64,000 nt of DNA, from assembly GCA_964437145.1 (NCBI GenBank), contig CAYTFW010000009.1, positions 1-64,000 on the forward strand, written 5' to 3'. The position numbers were made by a program, and so were the translations under genes. The stretch comes from JAFAZJ01 sp964437145. GTDB taxonomy: Bacteria; Pseudomonadota; Alphaproteobacteria; Reyranellales; Reyranellaceae. Shown here in pieces: positions 54,236-62,719 of this stretch. Every line of letters begins with the position of its first letter. The stretch's first letter is position 1. Below the pieces are notes generated by a model. The model saw nothing but the letters and a program-made list of their open reading frames with translations. It was not told the origin of the DNA and ran no database searches.

Positions 54236-55057
54236 ATGAAGGGCAGACACATTCTCGCGGGTGCCGCGCTGGGCGTCCTTTGCGGGTTCTCGGCGGGCGG
54301 CGCGATCGCCGAAACGGCGTCGCCGCCGGTCGTGACGCCGCATGTCCGTGCCCAGCTGGTAGTGCTGGGTCCAGTAGAGGCCGGCGGCGTGTCCTTGGGG
54401 CTGCGCATGGCGGTGAAGCCGGGTTGGCACACCTACTGGCGCAATCCCGGCGATTCGGGCGAGCCACCGACCTTGAAGCTGTCGTCACCCGGCGGCGGCG
54501 CCGTCGCGTTTGTCGGCTGGCCGGCGCCGGAGCGCATCGATATCGGCGGCATCGTCAGCTACGGCCACCACAACGAGGTGATGTTCGTCGCCCATGCGAC
54601 CCTGCCGGCGGGCGCCACGCGCGTCGAGGCCGAGGCGACCTGGCTGGTCTGCGAAAAGGTCTGCGTGCCGCAGGGCGGCAAGTTCGCGCTCGATGTGGCG
54701 GCGAGTTCGCCGCCGAGCGCCGCGACGGTGGCGCTGAAGCCCGTGCCGCCGCCTTCGGTCGGGGCGACCCTGACGCGCGCCGGCGACAGGCTGCGGCTGA
54801 CCATCGACGCCGCCAAGCTTGGCGGCGCGCCCCTGGCGGCCTATTTCTTTCCTTACCCGAGCGATATCGTCGATCATTCGGCCAAGCAGAGTTTCCGCGT
54901 CGAGGGCGGATCCCTGGCCTTGGATCTCACGCCGCTCGACGCGCGCGGCCGCACACCGCCGGAGCTTTCCGGCCTGCTGGAGATCGAGATCGCCGCCGAT
55001 GGCGGGCGAAAGACACGGCGTTTTGAAGTGCTGGCCCGCGACGCGGGCCGAAGCTAG
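54236..55057 (+). CDS. Exported DsbD N-terminal-domain-like protein
   Basis: A 273-residue periplasmic protein. A signal peptide ends near GGAIAE. The rest is the immunoglobulin-like domain seen at the N-terminus of ScsB/DsbD-type reductases (LGLRMAVKPGWHTYWRNPGDSGEPPT, then CEKVCVPQG with a Cys-X3-Cys). There is no membrane or thioredoxin domain. It may accept electrons from a thioredoxin-type partner. A related domain begins the gene at 63.7 kb. ATG 54236 is the last of several in-frame starts (54224, 54227). Confidence 0.82.
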   Translation: MKGRHILAGAALGVLCGFSAGGAIAETASPPVVTPHVRAQLVVLGPVEAGGVSLGLRMAVKPGWHTYWRNPGDSGEPPTLKLSSPGGGAVAFVGWPAPERIDIGGIVSYGHHNEVMFVAHATLPAGATRVEAEATWLVCEKVCVPQGGKFALDVAASSPPSAATVALKPVPPPSVGATLTRAGDRLRLTIDAAKLGGAPLAAYFFPYPSDIVDHSAKQSFRVEGGSLALDLTPLDARGRTPPELSGLLEIEIAADGGRKTRRFEVLARDAGRS

Positions 55058-55105
55058 CGTCGTGTCCGCACGCGTTGCCTGCTCATTCCGCAACAGGAGC
55101 TTCGC

Positions 55106-55741
55106 ATGACGTCCACACCTGTTCTCACTCGCCGCGCCTCTTTAGTCCTCGCCGGTGGCGCGTTGCTCGTGCCGTCCGCCTTGTCGGCCAAGCCGGTCAT
55201 CGCCCAGCCAGCGCCGGCTTTCACCGGCGGCGACACCAACGGCAAGAAGCACGCGCTCGCCGACTATCGGGGCAAGACCGTGGTGCTGGAATGGACCAAT
55301 CACGAGTGCCCCTATGTCGCCAAGCACTACCGCTCGGCCAACATGCAGGCGATCCAGAAGGACGTGGTGAAGGCCGGCGGCGTGTGGCTCACCGTCATCT
55401 CCTCGGAGCCGGGCTCGCAGGGCTTTGTCAGCGCCGCCAAGGCCAACGAGCTGACCAAGAGCCGCGACGCCGCGCCCAGCGCCGTGATCCTCGACCCCGA
55501 CGGCGTCATCGGCCGTGCCTACGACGCGCGCGTGACGCCGCACATGTTCATCATCGATGCCAAGGGCACGCTGGTCTACATGGGCGGCATCGACAGCATC
55601 CGCTCGACCAGCGTCGACGACGTGCCCAAGGCCAAGCCCTATGTGCGCGACGCGCTCAAGGAGCTGGCCGCCGGCAAGCCGATCACCACGCCGTCGACCA
55701 GCGCCTACGGCTGCACCATCAAGTACAAGCCCACGGCGTAG
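55106..55741 (+). CDS. Exported redoxin / AhpC-TSA-type thioredoxin-fold protein
   Basis: A 211-residue protein with an RR-type signal peptide (LTRRASLVLAGG ... SALSA). The thioredoxin fold contains HECPYVAKHYRS, one Cys followed by a Pro instead of a CxxC pair, as in peroxiredoxin-like proteins (TPHMFIIDAKG is the cis-Pro region). It follows the DsbD-like gene by 48 bases on the same strand, so both form a periplasmic thiol unit. A second Cys (YGCTIKY) is near the C-terminus. Confidence 0.88.
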   Translation: MTSTPVLTRRASLVLAGGALLVPSALSAKPVIAQPAPAFTGGDTNGKKHALADYRGKTVVLEWTNHECPYVAKHYRSANMQAIQKDVVKAGGVWLTVISSEPGSQGFVSAAKANELTKSRDAAPSAVILDPDGVIGRAYDARVTPHMFIIDAKGTLVYMGGIDSIRSTSVDDVPKAKPYVRDALKELAAGKPITTPSTSAYGCTIKYKPTA

Positions 55742-55753
55742 CGCGGCAACACT

Positions 55754-56839
55754 ATGCCGCATGACGGGATCGTCGGCCCGCATCACCATCACGACGATGC
55801 GGACCACGATCACCACCATCATCACCACGGCCATCACCACCCGACGCGCCGCGCGCTGATCGGCGCCACGGCCGCGGGGCTGGTGGTGGGGCTGTCGCCG
55901 CGCGACAGCCGCGCGCAGATCGTCGAGCGCATGACCCGCGCCGCGCAGGCGCTGATCGCCGCGACCGACGAGCGCCAGCGCCGCGTTCTGGCGCTACCCT
56001 TCGACGCCCAGCGCGAGGATTGGCACTACATTCCGCGCCGCCGCGCCGGCCTGCCGTTCGGCATCATGAGTACCAGCGTGAGCGCGGCGGCGATGGCGCT
56101 GCTGCACGCCGGCCTGGGCGACACCGGCGTGAGGCGCATCGAGGGCACGCGGCGACTCGAGGCGATCCTGCGCGAGCGTGAAGGCACGTGGCGCGATCCC
56201 GACAACTACGCCGTGGCGATCTGGGGCGCGCCGGGCACGGTGCCTTGGGGCTGGCGCATCGAAGGCCATCACCTGTCGCTGCACTTCACCGTGCTCGGGC
56301 CAGATCGCGTCGCCGTGACGCCGGCCTTCTGGGGCGCCAATCCGGCGCGCGCGGCGGACGGCTTCCGCCTGATGGGCGCGGTCGAGGATGCCGGCCGCGG
56401 CTTGATCCGCGCGCTGCCCGATGCGTTGCGCCGCGAGGCGACGATCGCCGAGCGCGCCTTCGGCGACATCGTCGCCGGCCCGGGCCGCGAGCAGGAGATC
56501 GGCGCGCCGCGCGGCGTGGCGCTGGCGCGCATGAGCGCCACGGATCGCGACAGCGCGATGCGCATCGCCACGGGATTCCTCGAGGCGCTGTCGCCCGACC
56601 TCGCGCAACTGCAGACGCGCCGGCTGCGCGATGGCGGCGTCGATCAGCTGCGCTTCGCCTGGGCGGGACCGACCGGCGAGGGCCAGCCCTACTATTTCCG
56701 TCTGCACGGCCCGGTGACCCTGATCGAGCTCGACAACACCCAGAACAACGCCAACCATGTCCACTCGGTGTGGCGCGATCTCGCCGCCGATTTCGGCCGC
56801 GACATGCTGGCCGACCATTACAGACGACAGCATCGGTAG
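55754..56839 (+). CDS. DUF3500 protein with a His-rich N-terminus
   Basis: A 361-residue protein. Residues 10-29 are HHHHDDADHDHHHHHHGHHH (14 His of 20), followed by TRRALIGATAAGLVVG, a Tat-like signal. The rest matches DUF3500, including the late motif NHVHSVWRDLAADFGRDML. The family has no proven activity. The His block could bind Ni, Zn or Cu and stay cytosolic while the protein is exported. It starts 12 bases after the redoxin stop and precedes a rhodanese gene, so the group is one operon. Confidence 0.78.
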   Translation: MPHDGIVGPHHHHDDADHDHHHHHHGHHHPTRRALIGATAAGLVVGLSPRDSRAQIVERMTRAAQALIAATDERQRRVLALPFDAQREDWHYIPRRRAGLPFGIMSTSVSAAAMALLHAGLGDTGVRRIEGTRRLEAILREREGTWRDPDNYAVAIWGAPGTVPWGWRIEGHHLSLHFTVLGPDRVAVTPAFWGANPARAADGFRLMGAVEDAGRGLIRALPDALRREATIAERAFGDIVAGPGREQEIGAPRGVALARMSATDRDSAMRIATGFLEALSPDLAQLQTRRLRDGGVDQLRFAWAGPTGEGQPYYFRLHGPVTLIELDNTQNNANHVHSVWRDLAADFGRDMLADHYRRQHR

Positions 56840-56845
56840 GAATTC

Positions 56846-57238
56846 ATGCTGCAGAAGATGAAGGCGATACTCGGCATGGGCGCCGCGCCCGTCGCGGCCA
56901 CGATCACGCCCGTGGAGGCGCATCGTCGCCAATCCAGCGGCACGCTGCTGATCGATGTGCGCCACGCGCCCGAGCGCGCGCAAGTGGGAGCGCCGGCCGG
57001 CGCGGCGTGGATCGACTGGACCGGCGACGCCACGGCGTTCATCGCCGCGACGATGGCACTGACGGGCGGTGACACGACCAGGCCGATCGCGCTGATCTGC
57101 AGATCGGGCGTTCGCTCGGGGCAGGCGCAGGCGGCGCTGCAGGGCGCCGGCTACAGCGACGTGGTCAACGTCGTGGGCGGCTTCGACGCCGGCCCCGAGA
57201 ACTGGCGCGCGAGCGGCCTGCCGGAAGAACGGGCCTGA
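56846..57238 (+). CDS. Rhodanese-like sulfurtransferase domain protein
   Basis: A 130-residue single-domain rhodanese. The active-site loop is ICRSGVRS with the catalytic Cys; LIDVRHAPE is the conserved entry strand. It starts six bases after the DUF3500 stop. Sulfur transfer or phosphatase-like activity is possible. It ends convergent with the YHS gene. Confidence 0.9.
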   Translation: MLQKMKAILGMGAAPVAATITPVEAHRRQSSGTLLIDVRHAPERAQVGAPAGAAWIDWTGDATAFIAATMALTGGDTTRPIALICRSGVRSGQAQAALQGAGYSDVVNVVGGFDAGPENWRASGLPEERA

Positions 57239-57259
57239 CGGCAGGCCGCGGCCGTATCG

Positions 57260-57730
57260 CTATTGGTTGAGCTTCGGCCAGTTGGCCTTGGCCCTGGCGA
57301 TCATGCCGGGAATGTCGGCTTCCCAGGTGCGCTGGATGTCGGCGTTGAAGTTCATGTAGAGCTTGCCGTCGACCACCTTCCAGCCATTGACCGGATCGAC
57401 GTCGAACAGCTTGCCCTGGGCCACGCCCCAGGAGCAGAAGCCGCCGAACTGCGGCGCGTACTTCTCGCGCTCGGCCTTGAACATCGCCAGGTGCTGGGCG
57501 TTGGCGAAGCGCCAGGTGACGCCGCTCCACAGATCCTCGTGCTCGGCCTTGCCCAGGGTCGGCTTGCCGACCGTCTGGTAGGCGACGACGTCGTAGCCCT
57601 TGGCGCCCAGCCCGGCGTATAGGCTGTTGTGCGTGCCGCCGGTGCGGTCGATGGCGTGCGCCGCCGCCAGCGGCAACGCCACGGCCAGTCCGGCGAGAAC
57701 GGCGCGGCGGGCGAAAGTCGGAACGGTCAT
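57260..57730 (-). CDS. Exported YHS-domain protein
   Basis: A 156-residue protein with a signal peptide (ALPLAAAHA). The remainder is a YHS-type fold (KGYDVVAYQTVGKPTLGKAEHE, WRFANAQHLAMFKAEREKYAPQFGGFCSWG). YHS domains are treble-clef-like metal sites in Cu/heavy-metal proteins. The gene lies in an operator-containing gap with the divergent TetR and is presumably its target. Confidence 0.88.
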   Translation of the reverse strand: MTVPTFARRAVLAGLAVALPLAAAHAIDRTGGTHNSLYAGLGAKGYDVVAYQTVGKPTLGKAEHEDLWSGVTWRFANAQHLAMFKAEREKYAPQFGGFCSWGVAQGKLFDVDPVNGWKVVDGKLYMNFNADIQRTWEADIPGMIARAKANWPKLNQ

Positions 57731-57763
57731 GTGGATCCCTCCTCGAAGCCTCGGCCGAAATAG

Positions 57764-57777
57764 ACCGAACGATCGGT
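57764..57777. promoter_or_regulatory. TetR-type operator candidate, YHS side
   Basis: ACCGAACGATCGGT, a 5-4-5 dyad 34 bases before the YHS start, of the GACCG...CGGTC type seen at TetR operators. Confidence 0.5.
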
Positions 57778-57869
57778 ACAATACTGATCGCCGCGGTCGT
57801 CGCAACTCGATACGCTTCACGTCGTCGTGGGGTCGGCGTGATGTTGACAGTCGGACGGGCCGCCGTTTA

Positions 57870-57887
57870 TTGGACCGGTTGGTCCAA
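57870..57887. promoter_or_regulatory. TetR-type operator candidate, regulator side
   Basis: TTGGACCGGTTGGTCCAA is a perfect 7-4-7 palindrome two bases before a GTG (57890) and 17 before the ATG (57905) of the TetR gene. It is well placed for autorepression. Confidence 0.65.
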
Positions 57888-57904
57888 CAGTGACGGACAA
57901 GGCG

Positions 57905-58465
57905 ATGCCGGCTCCGCTTATGCCGCGCGAAGAGGTGGTGCGCCGCCTGCTGGAAGTGTTCCGCGGCCACGGCTTCGACGGCGCCTCGCTGGCGCAGCTG
58001 TCGAAGGCCAGCGGGCTCGGGAAGTCGAGCCTCTATCACTACTTCCCGGGCGGTAAGGAGGATATGGCGCGCGCCGTGCTCGAGGAGGTCGAGCGCTGGA
58101 TGGCCGCGCACGTGCTGGCGCCGCTCGCCGCGCCGGGCGCGCCGGCGCGGCGTCTGGCGCGCATGGTCAAGGCGCTCGACGAGCTCTACGACGGCGGTCG
58201 CGCCGCCTGCCTGCTGGGCAACATGCTGGTGGGTGACGCTCGACGCCTGTTCCGCAAACCACTCAAGGACGCCTTCGGCGCCTGGATCGAGGCCTTGGCG
58301 TCGGTGGCGCGCGACGCCGGGATGAGCGCGACGCCGGCACGGCTGTGGGCCGAGGAGACTGTGCTGTCGATCGAGGGCGCGCTGGTGCTGGCGCGCGGGC
58401 TCGACGATCCGGAACCTTTCCGCCGTGTGCTTCGCCGTCTGCCGGCAACACTGGCGCGATCGTGA
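57905..58465 (+). CDS. TetR/AcrR-family transcriptional regulator
   Basis: A 186-residue regulator. HTH: VFRGHGFDGASLAQLSKASGLGKSSLYHYF. The C-terminal ligand domain has WMAAHVLAPLAAPGAPARR and CLLGNML, the YfiR/LmrA subgroup. ATG 57905 is preferred; GTG 57890 would place the start against the palindrome. Divergent from the YHS gene. Confidence 0.9.
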   Translation: MPAPLMPREEVVRRLLEVFRGHGFDGASLAQLSKASGLGKSSLYHYFPGGKEDMARAVLEEVERWMAAHVLAPLAAPGAPARRLARMVKALDELYDGGRAACLLGNMLVGDARRLFRKPLKDAFGAWIEALASVARDAGMSATPARLWAEETVLSIEGALVLARGLDDPEPFRRVLRRLPATLARS

Positions 58466-58545
58466 GGAGCGCTTGATCGCAATGTGAAGCGCATCGGCGT
58501 GCGGATCGGTGCAGCATGCCGCCGCCACTCGATCGGAGAGCGACC

Positions 58546-59160
58546 ATGCCATCACGGCGCAGCGTGCTGATCGGCTCGGGAATCGCGGTACTCCTGCCGT
58601 TGGGCGTCGGCGCCGGCGCCGACCGGACGGACCTCGCCGCGACCTTGCGCGCCGGCGGCTTCAACATTTACTTCCGCCATAGCCTGACGCTACGGCAGGG
58701 CCAGCCCGACGACGACCTCTCGAGCTGTGAGCGCCAGCGCAACCTCACCGACGCCGGCCGGCAATTGGCCAGCCGCATCGGCGCCGCCTTCCGCGCCCTC
58801 GCCATTCCGGTCGGCGCGGTGCGCTCCAGCCCCTATTGCCGCTGTGTCGACACCGCGCGGCTGGCCTTCGGCCGCGTCGAGGTCGTGCCGTGGCTGGAAA
58901 CCGATGGCGACGAGTCGGGCGATCCCGAGCGCGCCAGGCTGGTGCGGCTGCGCGACGCGCTGGCGGCTGCCCCGCCGCGTGGCGTCAACGATGTCTTTGT
59001 CGCCCATGGCAACAACCTTGGCGGGCTGGCCAAGTTGCACGGCTATCCTGAGCTGCCGATCGCGGAAGCCGAGTCGGTGGTGTTCCGCCCGGGCACGGCG
59101 CCGGCCCGGGTGCTGGCGCGGCGCACCGGCCTCCAGTGGGTTCAGCTGGCAGGCGCATGA
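58546..59160 (+). CDS. Exported histidine phosphatase-family protein
   Basis: A 204-residue protein with an RR-type signal peptide (PSRRSVLIGSGIAVLLPLGVGA). The phosphatase core is present but the first motif reads FRHSLT instead of the usual RHGxT; second His in FVAHGNNLGG. It may be catalytic or a degenerate binding protein. CGGAGAG precedes ATG 58546. Confidence 0.83.
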   Translation: MPSRRSVLIGSGIAVLLPLGVGAGADRTDLAATLRAGGFNIYFRHSLTLRQGQPDDDLSSCERQRNLTDAGRQLASRIGAAFRALAIPVGAVRSSPYCRCVDTARLAFGRVEVVPWLETDGDESGDPERARLVRLRDALAAAPPRGVNDVFVAHGNNLGGLAKLHGYPELPIAEAESVVFRPGTAPARVLARRTGLQWVQLAGA

Positions 59161-59170
59161 GCGCCGCGCG

Positions 59171-59632
59171 TCAGAAGACGCCGGCCTCGAGCCCGGCGGC
59201 CATCGCCATGCCCAGCTCCTCGACCTGCGCGATGAAGCTCTCCTGCCAGGCGCCGCGCAACACCAGGGGTTCCTGCACGGCCTTCCAGCGCAGCCCCGTG
59301 GTGATGCTCTCGATGGCGCGGCGCGTGCCGGTGCCGTCCTGGCCGGCGCGGATGTAGCAGGCGAAGGGCAGCGCGTCGGTCTTCTCGATGCAGGCGTAGT
59401 AGCTGCGGTCGAAGAAATCCTTCAGCGCGCCGCTCATGTAGCCGAGGTTCTCGGTGGTGCCGAGGATCACCGCCTGCGCCGCCAGCACGTCCTCGGGCCC
59501 CGACGCCAGCGGCGCCTTGACCACGACCTCGATGCCGCCGATGTCGGGATGCCGTGCGCCGCGCGCGCAGGCCTCGCGCAACGACTCGGTGTTGGGCGAC
59601 GGCGCGTGCGCGACGATCAGCAGGCGTTTCAC
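59171..59632 (-). CDS. Flavodoxin-like / NADPH-dependent FMN reductase family protein
   Basis: A 153-residue flavodoxin-like protein (RLLIVAHAPSPNTESLREA binds FMN phosphate; ILGTTENLGYMSGALKDFFDR). The GTG start at 59632 overlaps the TGA of the gene upstream. A quinone or azo-reductase type role is likely. Confidence 0.85.
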   Translation of the reverse strand: MKRLLIVAHAPSPNTESLREACARGARHPDIGGIEVVVKAPLASGPEDVLAAQAVILGTTENLGYMSGALKDFFDRSYYACIEKTDALPFACYIRAGQDGTGTRRAIESITTGLRWKAVQEPLVLRGAWQESFIAQVEELGMAMAAGLEAGVF

Positions 59633-60129
59633 GCCGGACGCGGGCGGATGTCGACGGCGACCTTCATGTCGATCTCGAAGACGTCCTCGAAGAACGTTTC
59701 CGGCTTCGGTGTGAAGAAGCGGCCCTCGACCCGGTTGGCCGTGATGGTCACGCCCTCTGCCTTGATACCGGTGCCCGACACCGAGACCCCTGACCGCTTG
59801 AGACCGGGATGGCCGACCTGGGTGGTGATCAGCTTCGCGTCCGGCCGCGTGAGCGAGAAGCGGAGCGCGGCGCCGAACTGGCCGAAGCCGGCATCGAGCC
59901 ACGGCCGCTTGGAGGCGGCGTGATCCTTCTCGGTCAGCACGATGATGATCGCCTCCTTGTCGTCGGACTTTTCGCGCGGCCAGGCGCTGACGAAAGCGAG
60001 CTTCGCCTCCTTGCCGTTGCCGACAAAGCGGCCGGAGACAGTGTCGGCGGCGTGCGCGCCGCGGCCGGCGACGACCAGGCCGATGCCGCCGAGGACAAAC
60101 GTTCGGCGCGAAATCACAAGCTGGGTCAC
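59629..60129 (-). CDS. Exported protein of unknown function
   Basis: A 166-residue protein with a twin-arginine signal peptide (ISRRTFVLGGIGLVVAGRGAHA). The mature part is mainly beta, no motif recognised. Coupled to the flavodoxin-like gene by a 4-base overlap. Confidence 0.75.
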   Translation of the reverse strand: MTQLVISRRTFVLGGIGLVVAGRGAHAADTVSGRFVGNGKEAKLAFVSAWPREKSDDKEAIIIVLTEKDHAASKRPWLDAGFGQFGAALRFSLTRPDAKLITTQVGHPGLKRSGVSVSGTGIKAEGVTITANRVEGRFFTPKPETFFEDVFEIDMKVAVDIRPRPA

Positions 60130-60266
60130 GGTATCTCCCCCTGGTCACGTCACCTGGATGATCGATCCTATCGCTCCTATCCGGCGAGTGACAGCCGATA
60201 GAGGAGCATCTCAAGTCGATACCACGGCAGACTTGCATAAACTAGTCCAATGGACTACCTATCCCC

Positions 60267-60551
60267 ATGCGCCGCGCCAAGCCTGTGACGGTTGTCGAGA
60301 CGCCCGAGTTCCTCGCAGCGACTCGCGAATTGCTGGGCGTCGAAGAGCGAGCGGCGTTGATCGACTATCTGGCGCATAATCCGAGCGCCGGCGCGCGGGT
60401 GATTTACTTCTTTCATAACGAGTCGATGCCGCTTTTCGCGCTCACGGCGTTCGCCAAGAACCGGCGGGCCGATCTCTCGCAGGCGGATCGGAACGACTTC
60501 AAGCGCCTTGTGGCGCAACTCGTACGGAACCACGAAGGAAGAGGCCGATGA
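60267..60551 (+). CDS. RelE/HigB-like toxin with central deletion
   Basis: A 94-residue member of the HigB/RelE-type toxin family (VVETPEFLAATRELLGVEERAALIDYLAHNP at the start and FALTAFAKNRRADLSQADRNDFKRL at the end). Relatives are about 115-120 residues and have a basic glycine-rich stretch between NPxAG and VIxFF that carries the RNase core; here NPSAGARVIYFF joins them directly. It is therefore likely inactive or reduced in activity. The stop overlaps the antitoxin ATG by four bases. Confidence 0.75.
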   Translation: MRRAKPVTVVETPEFLAATRELLGVEERAALIDYLAHNPSAGARVIYFFHNESMPLFALTAFAKNRRADLSQADRNDFKRLVAQLVRNHEGRGR

Positions 60552-60844
60552 GCAAGGTCGCAGCCAGCATTCGTCGCGGCCTCCAAGAGGCGGTGGCCTA
60601 TACCAAGGGCGAGGCCGATACGCGGCGCTATCGTGTCCATGTGCCCAATCGTGTCGATGTGCGGGCGATCCGATCAAGGCTGGGCCTGACCCAGGAAGCC
60701 TTCGCCGATCGCTTCGGTTTCAGTGTCAACACGTTGCGGCACTGGGAGCAGGGCAAACGCCAGCCCGAAGGGCCAACACGCGCCTATCTGCTGGTGATCG
60801 ATCGTGCGCCCAACGCGGTGCTGAAGGCGTTGCGCGCGGCCTGA
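60548..60844 (+). CDS. XRE-family antitoxin (HigA/NadS-like)
   Basis: A 98-residue protein with HTH RSRLGLTQEAFADRFGFSVNTLRHWEQGKRQPEGP. Antitoxins of this kind bind the toxin and the operon promoter. It starts in the toxin's stop codon overlap. The toxin appears to be core-deleted, so the protein may now act only as a regulator. Confidence 0.87.
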   Translation: MSKVAASIRRGLQEAVAYTKGEADTRRYRVHVPNRVDVRAIRSRLGLTQEAFADRFGFSVNTLRHWEQGKRQPEGPTRAYLLVIDRAPNAVLKALRAA

Positions 60845-61786
60845 CTACAGCGTGAGCCGATAGAACGCCGCCGCGTTCTTCCAGAAGAAACGCGCCTGAT
60901 CCTCGGCGGAAAAATCGCTGATCATCCGCCGCACGGCGCGCACCAGCGTATCATAGTCGACGCGCAGGCCGGCGACCGGGAAGTTGGTGGCGAAGACACA
61001 GCGCTCGATGCCGAAGATGGCGATGGCGTCGCGCACGATGCGGCGGTTCGACGCGTAGTCCCAGGGCTGATCGCGCAGGCCGAATTCCGAGACCTTGAGA
61101 TGTACGTTGGGGCAGCGCGCGATCGTCTCCATCGCCTTGCGCCAGGTCGCGAGACCGTCTTCGCTGCGATCCCACGGGAAGCCGGTGTGGTTGAGGATGA
61201 TCGGCGTCCTGGGGAATTGCCGAGCGACCTCGGCCGCCTCGACGAGGTGCCACATCGGCACGCGCAGATCCCACGACAGGCCATATTTCTCCAGCAACGC
61301 GAAGCCCTTCAGCCAGGCCGGGTCTTGCATCGTGCCCTCGATGCGATCGGGCCTCGTATCTGGTGTCAGCGACGTCACCGGCTTGGAGCGGATGCCGCGC
61401 ACCATCGGGAAACTCGCCTGCCGGGCGATGATCTCCTCGGCGTTGGGCGTGTGGAACCATGCATGCGCGACGATGGCGCCGGGCAGGCCATCGTTGCGCC
61501 GGGCGATGTCGATCAGCCACTGCGTCTCACCGACCTGGTCGTCGCGATCCCACTCGGCCTCGCAATGCACGGTCATCAGCACGTTGTGCTGCGCCGCGTC
61601 GCGCCGGTAGTCGTCCGGCAGGTAGTCGCGCTTCAGCGGGCTGTAGTCGCCGAGGAAGAAATGCGGCTCGACCGGACCGCGCAGCCACGGCAGGCGGCCG
61701 CGCGTGAGGTCCCAGAGATGATGATGCGCGTCGATCAGCGTGACCGCCGACGGATCGTCGTTCCAGTGGCCGTGGATGGTTTTCAT
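60845..61786 (-). CDS. Amidohydrolase-2 family protein (lactonase-like)
   Basis: A 313-residue TIM-barrel metal hydrolase. DAHHHLWD near the N-terminus has the HxH-type ligands; NHTGFPW and FATNFPVAGL follow. Relatives hydrolyse 2-pyrone-4,6-dicarboxylate or fuconolactone. Its start is followed upstream by a palindromic repeat. It is convergent with the antitoxin with no gap. Confidence 0.88.
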   Translation of the reverse strand: MKTIHGHWNDDPSAVTLIDAHHHLWDLTRGRLPWLRGPVEPHFFLGDYSPLKRDYLPDDYRRDAAQHNVLMTVHCEAEWDRDDQVGETQWLIDIARRNDGLPGAIVAHAWFHTPNAEEIIARQASFPMVRGIRSKPVTSLTPDTRPDRIEGTMQDPAWLKGFALLEKYGLSWDLRVPMWHLVEAAEVARQFPRTPIILNHTGFPWDRSEDGLATWRKAMETIARCPNVHLKVSEFGLRDQPWDYASNRRIVRDAIAIFGIERCVFATNFPVAGLRVDYDTLVRAVRRMISDFSAEDQARFFWKNAAAFYRLTL

Positions 61787-61796
61787 CTGTGTTGCC

Positions 61797-61893
61797 GTCG
61801 CCCTGAGCGGAGCGAAGCGTAGTCGAAGGGCCTTGTCTCAACAAACCCAACGGTTCGGTCGAGAGAAGGTCCTTCGACGTCGCTCAGGACGAC
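61797..61893. repeat. Palindromic repeat, family A-like, copy 4 (diverged)
   Basis: GTCGCCCTGAGCGGAGCGAA and its partner CGCTCAGGACGAC flank a 60-base centre with AGTCGAAGG and CCTTCGACG. It lies between phoH and the amidohydrolase gene. Confidence 0.65.
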
Positions 61894-61906
61894 GGAGGAG
61901 CGGGCG

Positions 61907-62647
61907 CTACAACACGCCCAACATCCTGCCGACCAGTGGATGGCGCACGACGTCGGCCTGGGTCAGGCGCACGACGGCGACGTCGTCGACCGCTTCGAGT
62001 CTGCGGGCGATGTCGTTGAGGCCGGAGAGCTCGGGCAAGAGGTCTGTCTGGTCGGGATCGCCGGTCAGCACCATGGTCGAGTGCCAGCCCAGTCGTGTGA
62101 GCAGCATCTTGAGCTGGCCATAGGTGCAGTTCTGCGCCTCGTCGATCAGCACGAAGGCGTTGTTGAGCGTCCTGCCGCGCATGAACGCCACCGGCGCGAT
62201 CTCGATCGTGCCGTCGTCGAGCGCGGTGCGCAGGCGCTTGGCGCCCATGCGGTCGTTGAGCGCGTCATAGAGCGGACGCAGGTAGGGATCGAGCTTCTCG
62301 CGCATGTTGCCGGGCAGGTAGCCGAGGTTCTCGCCGGCCTCGACGGCGGGGCGCGACAGCACGATGCGCGCGATGCGGCCCGTCTCCAGCGCCTCGACCG
62401 CCGCGGTGATCGCCAGATAGGTCTTGCCGGTGCCGGCCGGCCCGAGCGCCAGGGTCAGCGCCTGCTTGCCGATCGCCTCCATCAGCAGGCGTTGGTTGTC
62501 GCTGCGTGGGCGGACTTTTCGCAGATAGCTTTGGTCGCGGCTGGAGTCGTTGGCCGCCCCCTGTCGGTCGGCGTCGAACACCAGCGTGTGGATGCGGGCG
62601 GTTTCGACGGTCTCGGTGCGGGCACGACGGGTGGCACGCTTGGCCAT
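61907..62647 (-). CDS. PhoH-family ATPase
   Basis: A 246-residue P-loop protein with GPAGTGKT (Walker A), VLIDEAQN (Walker B) and LTGDPDQTDL (sensor). The N-terminal basic extension is followed by the PhoH2-type core. PhoH proteins are putative RNA helicase/NTPase factors linked to phosphate limitation and toxin VapBC variants. The upstream 320-base gap carries a terminator-like hairpin. Confidence 0.92.
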   Translation of the reverse strand: MAKRATRRARTETVETARIHTLVFDADRQGAANDSSRDQSYLRKVRPRSDNQRLLMEAIGKQALTLALGPAGTGKTYLAITAAVEALETGRIARIVLSRPAVEAGENLGYLPGNMREKLDPYLRPLYDALNDRMGAKRLRTALDDGTIEIAPVAFMRGRTLNNAFVLIDEAQNCTYGQLKMLLTRLGWHSTMVLTGDPDQTDLLPELSGLNDIARRLEAVDDVAVVRLTQADVVRHPLVGRMLGVL

Positions 62648-62692
62648 GGTCTACTCCGGGAGCGACAGGGAGACGAAAGCCCGCCCGAACGC

Positions 62693-62719
62693 AAAAACGC
62701 CCCCGCGAGCGGAGGCGTT
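62693..62719 (-). terminator. Rho-independent terminator-like hairpin (minus strand)
   Basis: Read on the minus strand, AACGCC ... GGCGTT stem with one mismatch followed by TTTTT-like run (plus strand AAAAA at 62693-62697). It may end a leader or small RNA transcribed from the yqgE side. Confidence 0.55.
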
